Shown: one piece after another, positions 18,552-28,439 of the stretch
How positions within the stretch are numbered: the first letter of the stretch is position 1
How the letters are laid out: each line of letters opens with the position of its first letter
Source of the DNA: an uncultured Eubacteriales bacterium
Lineage (GTDB): Bacteria; Bacillota; Clostridia; Christensenellales; Aristaeellaceae
Assembly: GCA_900316415.1 (NCBI GenBank)
Contig: ONCV01000005.1
Location: 62,001 to 126,000 of the forward strand
DNA: 64,000 nucleotides
Direction: 5' to 3'
The notes under the pieces: generated by a model
The model's database searches: none
The model's input: only the letters and a program-made list of their open reading frames with translations
Told to the model about the DNA's origin: nothing
Program-made: the position numbers and the translations under genes

Positions 18552-20369
18552 TCACATGACCGCCGGTCTGAAATCAAATGTATCCAGGGAAAAATTCGGA
18601 TTATAATACGGATCCCCTTTTTCAATGGTCTCCTGCCAGCGCGCCAGGAAACGATTCCTCATTTCGTCATAATCTTCCCGCTCCCGGCCCAGCTCCGCAA
18701 GATAATCCGTGGCCGTTCCGCCCCGAAGCTGCGCGTAAGGCGTATAAACCACCAGCAGCCCGCGCTTCCTCAGCTTCAGACAGAAATCGATATCATAAAG
18801 GGCTCCGCCCATCTCTTCCTCGAAACCTCCCACGGAGGCGAAAAGCTCTTTCCTGACCATCATGCATTCCGCCGTCACGGCGGACACATCTCCCGCCACA
18901 ATCGTCACGCCGCAATGGCCCGACTCCGTTTCCCTTGTGCGGAAATGACTTCTCGCCGCGGTTCTCCGCCTTCCCAGACCCAGAATAATGCCGGCATGGC
19001 GGATCGTCCCATCCATGAAGATCAGCCTTCCGCCCACCGCTCCCGTTTTTTCCCGGGCCGCAAACATCAGCATTTCCTGAATCCAGTCCGGCGAATCCGG
19101 GAGCAGGTCCGCATCCACAAACAGCAGATAATCCCCCCGGGCCTCCCGGGCTCCCCGATTGCGCACTGCGGCCGGGGACGGATTCCTGCAGCTTATGATC
19201 CTGACCCCGTCCTGCGTCCCGCTTTCCTCTCCCGCCTCTTCCTCCGGAACGGTCACGATCCACTCCACGGAAGGGTAATCCGTCCTGCTTCGCAGGGCGG
19301 CACAGCCATCCGCTGCTTCCTGCCGGGTTCGAAAGCCGGAAACAATCACGCTGACAGCCGCGTTTGCCGGAACCGGGTATTTCACCCGATACATGGACGC
19401 GTAAACGGGCGAGCTTTCCACCTGCACCTCCACCCCCGCGGAAGCCAGGAAATCCTTTACCGCATTTCTGCCCGCCTCGACCGCATAGCTCTTGCTTCCC
19501 AGATCTCCCGCCACGGACAGCTCATGGCTGCGCCACAGATAAAGCACCTCCGGGATATGAACGATCCGTTTCGCCCGGTCCGTCAGCCGCAGCACCAGAT
19601 CATGATCCTGGCTGCCGTCATACCGGGAGCGAAAGGCTTCCGTTTCCCGCAGGAGCGCCGCGCTGAAGACGGTCAGATGACAGATATAGTTGCTGGACAG
19701 CAGGTTGTCCGGAGCAAAATCTGGCTTGAAGTGAATGCTTATCACATCTGTTTTATTCGGCGAAGCAAAGATCAGCTCATCCGAATACAGAAAATCCGCG
19801 CCCGTTTCGCGAATCCGGACCGCATTTTCCTGCAGCGCGTTCGGCAGCAGCAGATCATCATGATCCAGAAGCACCAGATAATCCCCCGTCGCCATTTCGA
19901 GGCACGCATTCGTATTCTCGGAGATGCCCCGGTTCTCCTTCAGTTTCCGATACCGGATCCGCGAATCCTCCCGCGCATACTGCTCACAGGTTTCTTCCAC
20001 TTCGCCATGGGCGTCATCGCTTCCGTCCGCCAGACACAGCTCCCAGTTCTCAAAGGTCTGATTCCGGACGGAATCCAGCATCTCCTTCAGCATGGCTGTG
20101 TCCGTATTGTAAAGCGGAACCAGCACGCTGAAGCGGATTTTCGAGGCCGGGTCATCCGCCGGCAACCTGGCCGTCCTCTGCGAATACAGCCTGCGCACAT
20201 ACATCTTTTCCTGCGCGTCCTTCCCCGCCCAGAGCGCCCACCCTTTTCTGAAGGTTTTGGACACCCCGTCGTCCTTCAGGCTGAAGAACAGTTTCATCGG
20301 GAGCCAGAGCCTTCCGCCCATTTTCGCGCGGCGGCGAATGCTCCCCTTCCGCTCCATCTTTTCCTTCAT
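18552..20369 (-). CDS. Glycosyltransferase with two GT2 domains (rhamnosyltransferase-like)
   Basis: A 605-residue protein with two tandem GT-A domains. The first (about residues 78-300) has FSVLVPLYNTD, the nucleotide site LADGSDDAHG, and the DXD-like LLDHDDLL. The second (about 345-580) starts AVSVIVSGF and has DYLLFVDADLLPDSPDWIQEML and the AGIILGLGRR region. It is a close paralog of the protein at 47350-49077. It probably transfers hexose or rhamnose units to a lipid- or polymer-linked acceptor at the cytosolic face. It is the last gene of the leftward operon begun at 28777. GGAGG lies upstream of the start. Confidence 0.85.
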   Translation of the reverse strand: MKEKMERKGSIRRRAKMGGRLWLPMKLFFSLKDDGVSKTFRKGWALWAGKDAQEKMYVRRLYSQRTARLPADDPASKIRFSVLVPLYNTDTAMLKEMLDSVRNQTFENWELCLADGSDDAHGEVEETCEQYAREDSRIRYRKLKENRGISENTNACLEMATGDYLVLLDHDDLLLPNALQENAVRIRETGADFLYSDELIFASPNKTDVISIHFKPDFAPDNLLSSNYICHLTVFSAALLRETEAFRSRYDGSQDHDLVLRLTDRAKRIVHIPEVLYLWRSHELSVAGDLGSKSYAVEAGRNAVKDFLASAGVEVQVESSPVYASMYRVKYPVPANAAVSVIVSGFRTRQEAADGCAALRSRTDYPSVEWIVTVPEEEAGEESGTQDGVRIISCRNPSPAAVRNRGAREARGDYLLFVDADLLPDSPDWIQEMLMFAAREKTGAVGGRLIFMDGTIRHAGIILGLGRRRTAARSHFRTRETESGHCGVTIVAGDVSAVTAECMMVRKELFASVGGFEEEMGGALYDIDFCLKLRKRGLLVVYTPYAQLRGGTATDYLAELGREREDYDEMRNRFLARWQETIEKGDPYYNPNFSLDTFDFRPAVM

Positions 20370-20417
20370 GTCCCTTCCTCCGGGCCTCCCGCCCTCTGTT
20401 TATGACGGCTTCCTGTA

Positions 20418-21887
20418 TCAGGCCTCGTCCGCATCGTCTTCCAGGCAAAGGACTCCGACGATTCTCTTTCCGCTCTCCGCCGGGGCAGTCAGCAGCCGGC
20501 TTCCCAGCACAACCTCGCCCCGCTCATCCACAACCAGCAACTCTCCCGAGCCATTCCATTTCCCCGGGGAGGCGCTTTTCTCCCATCCGTCCTTCAGGAA
20601 GACCTTTCCGTCCTTCTCCTGCCACGCCAGCCCGGTTGCATCGACGGCCAGGAACCGGCGCTCGTGAACCGGATGTCCTTCCAGATAGTTCATGATGAAC
20701 TCATCCGGAAGGTGATATTTCTCGCCCAGTTCAACCCTGTACCAGTAGGCCTTCAGCGTCGGCGCGCCCTTCTGAAGGTTCTTCCTCTGCCGCCGCCCGC
20801 ACACCGGATTTCCCCACTGCTTCCCCGGCGCTACCGCGCCGCTGATGTACCGTTCCATCGCATGCGCGAGCGTAAACTTCGCCCGTTCCGCGGGCTCGAA
20901 ATCCTCCAGCGCAACCGGCGCGTTTCGGATCGCGCCCAGCTTCTCCGCCCGGATCGCAAAGCAGCTTCCCGCCACAAACTGATATCCTTTTTCCAGCGAT
21001 ATTCCCCGGTCCTCCAGCGTTTTCCGGATAATGCGTTCCTTGAAGGGCGGGTCCTGCTGCAAAAGCAGCTGCGCCGCAATCAGCTCCGGCCCGTCCCCGC
21101 GCATCAGCAGTTCCACATTCCGGTGGATCCAGCGCGCGCCCAGGGTGGCGCGGAACAGATAATCAAACCAGTCCCGGCCGCAGATATACATCCCCGCCGC
21201 GGAACACCCTTCCTTCGAGAAGTGTCTCTTGGACTGAATCTTGAAAACGATATCGTACCGGGAAAGATCCGTTTCTCCCGCAATCTGCCAGAAGGGAGCA
21301 ATGTCAAACCCCCGATTCGGAAAGATTCTCACCTGTGCCGCGGGAAAGGCCTTCCGGATCCTCCGCTCCGTTTCTTCCGCATCCGGCCCTTCCACCGTGG
21401 TTACAACAAGATCCCAGGGATAGGGGCGCAGATTTTTCATGTACTGCACCATTTCCGGAATCGCCTCAATATAGAATACATGCGCGATCACCAGGATTCG
21501 GGCGGACCGGCTGCGATGAATCCGGACGGCCTGCGTCATCTCAAAGAAGGATCGCAGAAAGCCCCGGGTCACCGGCCAGGCATGATACTGATTCAGCACC
21601 ATCCCGGGCCTCCGGATGCGCTGCTGCTTTTTCCCATACAATAAATAATGCGCCAGCGGGCAGACTCCGGCTTCCTTCACATCCGGATTCACCTCATAAT
21701 ACAGCTCCTGCGGGAAGCGGGGCGAAGGATCTTCCGTTTTCCAGCCCTGATGATAGTAATGCGCCGCCGCGTCCTCTTTTTCCGCAAGACCCGCGCGCCG
21801 GCGATACCAGTCTTCCTGAAAGAATTCGGAACGCCTGATCATCTGCACGCAAAGTCCGTCCTTGATCCCTGTTCTCAGCGTTCCCAT
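20418..21887 (-). CDS. Rhamnan synthesis F (RgpF)-like glycosyltransferase
   Basis: A 489-residue protein with the rhamnan synthesis F domain. Key segments are RILVIAHVFYIEAIPEMVQYMKNL, then FPNRGFDIAPFWQIAG and YDIVFKIQSKRHFSKEG, which recall the RgpF core (NRGxDI and KxHTKR in relatives). RgpF enzymes add sugars in streptococcal rhamnose polymers; a similar role in glycan assembly is likely here. The N-terminus and C-terminus (a beta-rich tail) are specific. The gene belongs to the leftward glycan operon, 48 bp before the following GT2 gene. AAGGAG precedes the start. Confidence 0.75.
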   Translation of the reverse strand: MGTLRTGIKDGLCVQMIRRSEFFQEDWYRRRAGLAEKEDAAAHYYHQGWKTEDPSPRFPQELYYEVNPDVKEAGVCPLAHYLLYGKKQQRIRRPGMVLNQYHAWPVTRGFLRSFFEMTQAVRIHRSRSARILVIAHVFYIEAIPEMVQYMKNLRPYPWDLVVTTVEGPDAEETERRIRKAFPAAQVRIFPNRGFDIAPFWQIAGETDLSRYDIVFKIQSKRHFSKEGCSAAGMYICGRDWFDYLFRATLGARWIHRNVELLMRGDGPELIAAQLLLQQDPPFKERIIRKTLEDRGISLEKGYQFVAGSCFAIRAEKLGAIRNAPVALEDFEPAERAKFTLAHAMERYISGAVAPGKQWGNPVCGRRQRKNLQKGAPTLKAYWYRVELGEKYHLPDEFIMNYLEGHPVHERRFLAVDATGLAWQEKDGKVFLKDGWEKSASPGKWNGSGELLVVDERGEVVLGSRLLTAPAESGKRIVGVLCLEDDADEA

Positions 21888-21924
21888 TCCCTTTTCTCCT
21901 TCCCCCGATGTTTCGCCGCGGCCC

Positions 21925-23046
21925 CTAGGCCTTCCGCCCGCCGCGGATCATACTCCGGATTCGCCACCATCTGGAGTTTTCCATCAGGCGCAGCCTGTTC
22001 TGAAGCTCCGTCTCCCTGTTTTTCAGGTCCTGCACTTCCGCCTGGCACGTCAGATCGTAAAGGATCGGCTGGCCCGTCATGGCCATCAGCTGATGAATAT
22101 CGAAGCCGTACCGGTCCTTCAGCAGCCGCTCCGTCTTCTCCTCCCGCATCAGGTGTTCCATCATCTCAAACCCATACAGCCGGATCCCGTTGCCGGGGAA
22201 CCGATCCGAGCAGAGCAGGAACGCTTTTTCGCACCGGACTTCCTCCGGCGTGCGGCTTTCCGGATCGCGCAGCTCCTGACGGAACGCGCGGAGAAACAGA
22301 TCGTCTTCCATCTCCCGGATCACATGCCCCACCATCCAGGCATATTCCAGATGGTGCCGGTGAAAGGTCTCCTTTCCCGGCGCGGAAACCGAACTCCCGT
22401 CGCTGACCCGCCGATACATCAGAAGGGGCTCCTGCAGCACATAAAGCGGTTCCTGCAGCGCGATGCGCACCCAGCGGTCCAGGTCCTGCAGCTGCACCAG
22501 CGCCGGATTGCTTCCCCGGATCCGGCGAAGCGTTTCCCTGCGAATCAGGCTGCTGTCATCCGCCAGGCAGTTTCCGTTGATCAGAAGATCATGAATCCAC
22601 GCTTCCCGGGTCCGGTTCTCCGCCCGGAAAACGTTTTCCAGGAATTCATCCCGGACCGGGGCCCCCTTCCCGTCGATCAGAGTCAGCCAGGTAAAGCAGG
22701 CGCCGGTTTCCGGATGCGATTCCAGATAATCCACCTGTTTTTCCAGCTTTTCCGGCTTCCAGACATCGTCGCCGTCCAGCGTCGCGATATAGGCTCCCCC
22801 GGCCGCGTTCCATCCCCGGTTCCGGGCCGCGGAGACCCGCAGATTTTCCGAATTCACCAGGAGGCGAATCCGATCGTCCGCGTACCTGCGAATCCGATCC
22901 AGGGAGCGATCCGTCGAGGCATCGTCCACGATGATCAGCTCCCAGTTTTTCCAGGTCTGATTCAGCACGCTCTCGATGGCCGCTTCGATATAGTTCTCCC
23001 CGTTGTAATTCGTGATCACCACGCTGACCAGCGGCTCGTTTTTCAT
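21925..23046 (-). CDS. Family 2 glycosyltransferase
   Basis: A 373-residue GT2 enzyme. The N-terminus has VSVVITNYNGENYIEAAIESVLNQTW, followed by LIIVDDASTDRS and AARNRGWNAAGGAYIATLDGDDVW, which contains the DXD-type metal site. The remaining half carries helices and the acceptor-side region. The start codon overlaps the stop of the upstream gene in an ATGA (23043-23046), so translation is coupled. The sugar and acceptor are not shown. It follows the GT2-TagF fusion in the operon and may act on the same growing glycan. Confidence 0.88.
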   Translation of the reverse strand: MKNEPLVSVVITNYNGENYIEAAIESVLNQTWKNWELIIVDDASTDRSLDRIRRYADDRIRLLVNSENLRVSAARNRGWNAAGGAYIATLDGDDVWKPEKLEKQVDYLESHPETGACFTWLTLIDGKGAPVRDEFLENVFRAENRTREAWIHDLLINGNCLADDSSLIRRETLRRIRGSNPALVQLQDLDRWVRIALQEPLYVLQEPLLMYRRVSDGSSVSAPGKETFHRHHLEYAWMVGHVIREMEDDLFLRAFRQELRDPESRTPEEVRCEKAFLLCSDRFPGNGIRLYGFEMMEHLMREEKTERLLKDRYGFDIHQLMAMTGQPILYDLTCQAEVQDLKNRETELQNRLRLMENSRWWRIRSMIRGGRKA

Positions 23047-25736
23047 CGGTTTCCCCTTTCCTGCAGCATTTCCCGGGTTTTTTCATAAACCCGCTCCCGG
23101 TTTTTCCGGTCCGCGTACGCAAAGAAGCGATCCGCCCGTTCCCGGTACAGCGGTTCCATGACGCACCCGTTTTCCATAAGGCGAATCATTTCCCGGACCG
23201 TGTCCTCCACGGTCTCCGTCACCGGCCCCAGCTCCTCCCGGATTCCATTCTCCGCGTCCGGCGCGTAAATATGGCCGCCCCGCAGAAGCGTACTTCGGTC
23301 AAACTGCGCATAAATCACCGGTTTGCGCAGATACGCAAAATCGAAGGCGGCGGAAGAATAATCCGTCACCACCAGGCTGCTTTTCGCGAAGAGCTCCCTG
23401 TACGGTGTTTCCGGAGGATAAATCCGGATCCGCTGATCCGCCCCCAGCCGCGCCGCATGGACCGCCATCTGCGGGTGCAGGAACAGGGCCAGGCGGTATC
23501 CCTGCTTCTCCGCCGCGGAAAGCAGCCGCGGATCGTTCAGCAGCGCGTGATAAAACCGATAATACTCTGAATCCTCAAACCCGGGCTTTAACTGCCGCTG
23601 TCCCGTCGCGGGATCCATGTCCCCCATCAGGTTTTTGCGCCAGGTCGGCATCAGCGTCACCCATTTTTCCGGATGATCCTCCAGCAGGTCAAAGCGGGGG
23701 AAGCCCGTCAGCCATACTTCCTTCCCGGAATATCCGTATTCGCTGCCCTGAATCTGCTGATATTCCGGGTGTGCGGCCGTCACAAAGCCCGCAAAACTCT
23801 GGTTCCATTTGTTGAGCCAGCCGGAGACATTCCCCCGGGTAATCCCATGCTGGAGGAATACAAAGGGATGGCCGTAAATCAGATCCTTCACCCATTTTTT
23901 CCGCTCTCCGAACGGATCGAAAACGTCTCTCTCGCTCGAGGATAATTCCGCCTCACAGTTCAGCGCCAGCAGGCGATGCCGCAGGCTTCCAGCCCGAACC
24001 ACCGTTCCCGTTTTTTTCAGGCGCCGATAATCCGGGCTGTGCTCCGAGATCACAAAACAGGCCTTCACTTTGGTCGCCTGCTGCCCGCACAGGTAGCGGA
24101 ACATCGCCTCCCCGTTGTCATCCGCCTTGTTGATCCGGTCCGAGATCAGCCACACGGGCTTCCTGCGCAGGCGTTTCTGAAGGCTGGCCAGTCCCCTGAT
24201 CCCCGCGGTTTTTCCTTCGCCGGCCCGCAGCATCGTTCTGGTTATCGCAAGCTCCCGAAGGACCGCGTCCTTGGCGGTTCCATAGGGAATCAGCTGAAGG
24301 CGGTCCCGCGTCATAATATATTTCCAGTTCCGGGTGACCGCCAGATCCGCACAGACCTCGCTGACCGGCAGATACTTCCCGGGCATCACGCGGCCGATTG
24401 GAAAGGAGGCGCCTCCCTCCAGTCCGACCTCAAAGCCCGCTTCCAGCGTCTTCCGTTCCCCCGGAAAAAACGCCAGCTGAAAGCTCCAGGCGTTCTCCAG
24501 CGGTTCCCGGAAACGGGAGGTTCGCTTGGCGGGACAGGCCGCCAGGGCCGCTTCCGCAAGCACCCGGCCGCCGGAAATCACCCGGATGGTTTCCGGGCGG
24601 AAAAGCGGCAGCAGCCGCAGCAGCCCCTCCACCCGGATCTTCTCCGCCCTTTCCGTCACCTCACAGATCTCCAGCAGCGCGTTCTCCGCCCGGGCCGCGG
24701 GGATCTTTCCGATGATCGCCCGGATTTCCCCGTCCTTCTGTTCCAGAGACACCGTCCAGTCCGGATGCTTTTCCTTCACCACCCAGGCCCTGTACGCGTC
24801 TTCCAGAATGTCTTCCGGCGCCTCCGCAATCACCTCGTCCTCCACGCGGGAAAGAACCTTTCGGATCCGGCCGCGATAGGCCTGCTGCTCCTCTTCCGAC
24901 AGAGCCTGCCGCATCTCCCTTTCGTATTCCTCCGCCGCGCGGCACCGCATATCCCAGAGGATTCCGAACTGAATCCAGCGGGGCACATCGGAAGCGTTCC
25001 CGCTTTCCGCTCCCGTCACCGGAAGATAGAAGCGATCAAAAATCGTCGTATACCAGGACCGCAGCAGATGCCGTTTCTCCGTTGCGCTCGAACCGGTTCC
25101 CCGGACACGGTATTCATAGCCGCAGCCGTCCGCCACGCCCAGGGTCTCCTTCTTCCGGAGCACCTGAATCATATACTTGAAGTCCTCCGCAAACGGCATC
25201 TCCGGATCAAACCGGATCTCCTGAACCGCGGAAAGGGACAGAAAGGACGAGTTCACGGCCGCCTGCCGGATCTGATACTCCTTTTTCAGGTCAATTACTC
25301 TTGGCCCATCTGCAAACTTCCGGTTCTCCCAGGTTTCTCCTTCCTGCGCTCCGAAGCTGTGAACCGGTATGCTGACCACGTCCGTCTCGTCCCCGTGCCG
25401 TCTGAAAAAGTCAAGAACCTTTTCCAGCGCGTTCTCCGTCAGCCGGTCATCCGCATCCATAAAATTGATATAGGTTCCCCGGGCCAATGGAATGCCTGCG
25501 TTCCTGGCCCGCGAAACTCCGCCGTTTTCCTGATGCAGGACCGTCACATTGTCCGGATAGCGGCTCATCCACTGATCGCAGATTTTCCCCGTATCATCCG
25601 TGGATCCGTCATCGACCAGAATCACCTGGATCCTTTCGAATCCGAGGCTCTGCCTTCGCAGGCTTTCCAGCGCTTCCGGAAGATACGGCTCCACATTGTA
25701 GGCGGCCATGACGATCGAAAACTCAAAGGTTTTCAC
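23043..25736 (-). CDS. GT2 fused to CDP-glycerol glycerophosphotransferase (TagF-like) domain
   Basis: An 897-residue bifunctional protein. Residues 1-250 form a GT2 domain (FSIVMAAYNVEPYLPEALESL, ILVDDGSTDDTGK, MDADDRL). After a long linker, about 540-890 is a CDP-glycerol:poly(glycerophosphate) glycerophosphotransferase domain: FVFLQHGITRGNV, LMPTWRKNL, LFLHPQM, and VVTDYSSAAFDFAYL. In TagF/TagB this domain transfers glycerol phosphate or similar phosphodiester units to teichoic acid. The fusion suggests one enzyme adds a sugar and a phosphodiester-linked polyol. It is translationally coupled to the genes on both sides. Its N-terminal part and linker match the next gene's protein. Confidence 0.88.
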   Translation of the reverse strand: MKTFEFSIVMAAYNVEPYLPEALESLRRQSLGFERIQVILVDDGSTDDTGKICDQWMSRYPDNVTVLHQENGGVSRARNAGIPLARGTYINFMDADDRLTENALEKVLDFFRRHGDETDVVSIPVHSFGAQEGETWENRKFADGPRVIDLKKEYQIRQAAVNSSFLSLSAVQEIRFDPEMPFAEDFKYMIQVLRKKETLGVADGCGYEYRVRGTGSSATEKRHLLRSWYTTIFDRFYLPVTGAESGNASDVPRWIQFGILWDMRCRAAEEYEREMRQALSEEEQQAYRGRIRKVLSRVEDEVIAEAPEDILEDAYRAWVVKEKHPDWTVSLEQKDGEIRAIIGKIPAARAENALLEICEVTERAEKIRVEGLLRLLPLFRPETIRVISGGRVLAEAALAACPAKRTSRFREPLENAWSFQLAFFPGERKTLEAGFEVGLEGGASFPIGRVMPGKYLPVSEVCADLAVTRNWKYIMTRDRLQLIPYGTAKDAVLRELAITRTMLRAGEGKTAGIRGLASLQKRLRRKPVWLISDRINKADDNGEAMFRYLCGQQATKVKACFVISEHSPDYRRLKKTGTVVRAGSLRHRLLALNCEAELSSSERDVFDPFGERKKWVKDLIYGHPFVFLQHGITRGNVSGWLNKWNQSFAGFVTAAHPEYQQIQGSEYGYSGKEVWLTGFPRFDLLEDHPEKWVTLMPTWRKNLMGDMDPATGQRQLKPGFEDSEYYRFYHALLNDPRLLSAAEKQGYRLALFLHPQMAVHAARLGADQRIRIYPPETPYRELFAKSSLVVTDYSSAAFDFAYLRKPVIYAQFDRSTLLRGGHIYAPDAENGIREELGPVTETVEDTVREMIRLMENGCVMEPLYRERADRFFAYADRKNRERVYEKTREMLQERGNR

Positions 25737-27261
25737 CCTGATGCTCCTTCCTCCGCACGATTTTCCTGCCCTTCGAGATCATTCGGGTGATCATGCCCGG
25801 CAGCGGCAGCAGATGGATGGCATCCGGGGTCAGAATGGCCTTCCACTTCCTCTTTCGCCCCGCTTCGGAGGCTCCGCTTCCCGCTTCGCCCTCCGCCCAC
25901 TGAAGGCACCCGAACCGGACAGAGGCCTGGCCCTGCGCGGGGATTCCCATTTCCACATGCCAGATTTCCTCCCGTTCCGCCGGGGCGGGCACGCTTCCCT
26001 GAAACGTCCAGGCGCACTCCGTCGCCTCTCCGAATCGCCGGACACATGCCCCTTCCGGAAGCCGGGCGGCACAGGGCTGACTCATCCCGGAATCAGAACG
26101 CAGGGTGATCCGGAAATCGTCCTGCGATAATTCCGGCGGCAGGCAGAGCCGTCCCCGCACCCGGACGCGTTTCCCATCGCCCTGCTCCGTCCGAATCCAA
26201 ACGGGCCTTGCCGTCAGTTCCGTCACCCGGATACCGGCAGCCTGATAAAACAGGCGGCGGTCCGCTTCCTTCCAGGATACAGCCGCCCCCGGATACTTCT
26301 GCTGAATCAGCCAGCGCTTCCACGGCCATTCCAGCACTTCCTCCGGCGTTTCCCCGATCACCTGATCCGCGATATATCCCATGATTTCGCGAATCAGGCT
26401 CCGGTACTCCTCCTGCTCCTCCCCGGAGATGGTTTCCTGCATTTCCTTTTCATAATCCAGGACGACCCGCCATTTCAGATCGCAGAAAACCGTATACTGC
26501 AGCCATCGCGGAATCTCGTTCCTCTTTTCCCGCGCTTCCTTCAGCAGGTACAGCGCCCCATACCGCAGCGCGGGCACGTACCACGCCGGCTTTCGGGTCT
26601 GGGTGTTCAGGGCGCTGTCATGCGTCCGGCGGCTGCGATAGAGATAGCGTCCCTCCGCCACCACGCCCAGCTTCTGCTTTTTCATCAGAACCTCTGAAAC
26701 GAACCGGGCGTCTTCGCTGATCGACATCCGCTCCTCCAGGCAAATTCCTTCCACCGCTTTCCTGCGAAAGAAAGCGGAATTCATCATCAGCTGCTGAACC
26801 TGATACTCCTCTGTCAGGTCAATTACCCGGGTTCCCCGGCGATACTTTCCGTTGAGCCAGTGTTCTCCCTCTTTCCCTTCAAAATAAAAGACGGGAACCG
26901 AAGCCACATCCGCTTCCGCACCCTCGTTTTCCAGAAAGCGAACTGCCCGTTCCGCGGTTTGCCGGTCCATCCGGTCGTCCGCGTCCATGAAGTTGATATA
27001 CTTTCCCCGGGCCAGGGCCATCCCCGCATTCCGGGCAGCGGATACGCCCCTGTTTTCCTGATGGATCACCTCGATCCGGTCCGGATACCGTTCCTTCCAG
27101 GCATCGCAAAGCTCGCCGCTTCCATCCGAGGAACCGTCGTCCACCAGAATGATCTGCAGCCGCTCCAACCCGATGGTCTGATCGATCAGGCTTTGAACTG
27201 CCTCCCCGAGGTAGTTCCGCACATTGTAAACGGCCATCACAACCGAAAGAACCGGCATCAT
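25723..27261 (-). CDS. GT2 glycosyltransferase, truncated paralog of the TagF fusion
   Basis: A 512-residue protein whose GT2 domain (VLSVVMAVYNVRNYLGEAVQSL, ILVDDGSSDGSGE, NFMDADDRMD) and following linker align with the first 500 residues of the neighbour at 23043-25736, including the shared patterns in the linker (CDL or DMR, then a YEREM- or YEKEM-like motif). It stops where the glycerophosphotransferase domain would begin. The gene overlaps the TagF fusion by 14 bp. It could be a domain-loss duplicate that kept only the glycosyl transfer step. The product's sugar is not shown. Confidence 0.85.
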   Translation of the reverse strand: MMPVLSVVMAVYNVRNYLGEAVQSLIDQTIGLERLQIILVDDGSSDGSGELCDAWKERYPDRIEVIHQENRGVSAARNAGMALARGKYINFMDADDRMDRQTAERAVRFLENEGAEADVASVPVFYFEGKEGEHWLNGKYRRGTRVIDLTEEYQVQQLMMNSAFFRRKAVEGICLEERMSISEDARFVSEVLMKKQKLGVVAEGRYLYRSRRTHDSALNTQTRKPAWYVPALRYGALYLLKEAREKRNEIPRWLQYTVFCDLKWRVVLDYEKEMQETISGEEQEEYRSLIREIMGYIADQVIGETPEEVLEWPWKRWLIQQKYPGAAVSWKEADRRLFYQAAGIRVTELTARPVWIRTEQGDGKRVRVRGRLCLPPELSQDDFRITLRSDSGMSQPCAARLPEGACVRRFGEATECAWTFQGSVPAPAEREEIWHVEMGIPAQGQASVRFGCLQWAEGEAGSGASEAGRKRKWKAILTPDAIHLLPLPGMITRMISKGRKIVRRKEHQGENL

Positions 27262-28439
27262 TTCACCTTCCCGAAGTACGAAATATACTTCTCCGTAATC
27301 CGATCCCAGCGGAACCGATCCATCACGTACTTCCGGCCCTTTTCTCCCATCATCGCCGCTTCCTTCCGGTTCCGGAGCAGCCTTTCCGCGTTCTGTTCAA
27401 ATTCCTCCGCCGTGCGGAAGCTGAGGCCTCCCCCGCTGCTTTCCGCAAAATAGCGGGTTACCGCGCAGTCCGCATGGACCAGAACCGGCCGGCCGGCGAT
27501 CCAGCTTTCCATAATCACCAGGGAGAAGCTTTCCGCCGTGGAGGGATTGCAAAGGAATTCCGCCGCGCCATACGCGTCAAATTTGTCCTGCTGGCTGACG
27601 AAACCCAGGTCGAGAATATCTTCCTCCTGCAGCGAATCATCCTTTTTGTCCCCAATCAGCACCAGCTTCAGCGGCGCGGTGTGACTTTTCCGAAACTGTT
27701 TGAAGCAGGCAATCAGCAAATCAAGATTCTTTCCCCGGGTTTTTCTTCCCGCATACAGAATAAAGGGATCGCTCAGGCCGTATTTTTCCCGAAACCGGTC
27801 CGCCTGAAACGTCCAGGAAGTATCCACGCCCTCTCCCATTTCCTGAAAGAACTCTCCCTTTACGCCGAAGAGCTTTTCCGCCAGCTTTCTCTCGGGTTCG
27901 GAATGAAAAATCATCCCCTTTACGCGGGGAAGATTCTCCCGCAGGCAGGAAAAATAAAAGGACGCCTGATCATGCACGCAGGGGATCAGGACCGTCTTCT
28001 GCGGCCAGATCTGGGAGCCGTAATAGGTCACTCCCCACAGCAGGGGAATGAAAACAAAAAGATCATATTCCCTGCCATGGGTTTGGATGTACTCCATCAG
28101 CGCACGGCTGTTCACCGATTCCCGGCAGTAAATATCCTCTTCCTCCGGGGTCAGCGGAATGCCGTGCTCCATGCGCAGCCGGACCCGCTCCACATGTCCC
28201 GGAAATCTGCGGTCCGCGGGAAATCGGCCCACGCGGATTCCGTTTTCCACCGTCCATCCGGCAGGATGGGTATTCTCGTTCCAGTCGCTGTTGCAGCTCT
28301 CGATGCAGGTCGCGAGCACCTCCAGCTTTATCCCCGCATCCTGCAGATGATGAATCAGGCCCCGAAGCTCCGCCTCCGCTCCGCCCGGAATCGATTCGCC
28401 ATACCAGGGCGTCACAAAGGCAATGGTCCCTTCCCTCAT
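27258..28439 (-). CDS. Family 4 glycosyltransferase (GT-B)
   Basis: A 393-residue GT-B enzyme. The N-terminal acceptor-side motif FVTPWYGESIPGGAEAELRGL is typical of GT4. The donor-binding half contains ILYAGRKTRGKNL and the E-x7-E-type region NPSTAESFSLVIMESWIAGRPVL. It likely transfers a sugar from a nucleotide donor, possibly GDP-mannose, since the divergent neighbour makes that sugar; this is inference. It is second in the leftward operon, with a 4-bp ATGA overlap on both sides, so it is translated with its neighbours. Confidence 0.88.
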   Translation of the reverse strand: MREGTIAFVTPWYGESIPGGAEAELRGLIHHLQDAGIKLEVLATCIESCNSDWNENTHPAGWTVENGIRVGRFPADRRFPGHVERVRLRMEHGIPLTPEEEDIYCRESVNSRALMEYIQTHGREYDLFVFIPLLWGVTYYGSQIWPQKTVLIPCVHDQASFYFSCLRENLPRVKGMIFHSEPERKLAEKLFGVKGEFFQEMGEGVDTSWTFQADRFREKYGLSDPFILYAGRKTRGKNLDLLIACFKQFRKSHTAPLKLVLIGDKKDDSLQEEDILDLGFVSQQDKFDAYGAAEFLCNPSTAESFSLVIMESWIAGRPVLVHADCAVTRYFAESSGGGLSFRTAEEFEQNAERLLRNRKEAAMMGEKGRKYVMDRFRWDRITEKYISYFGKVK

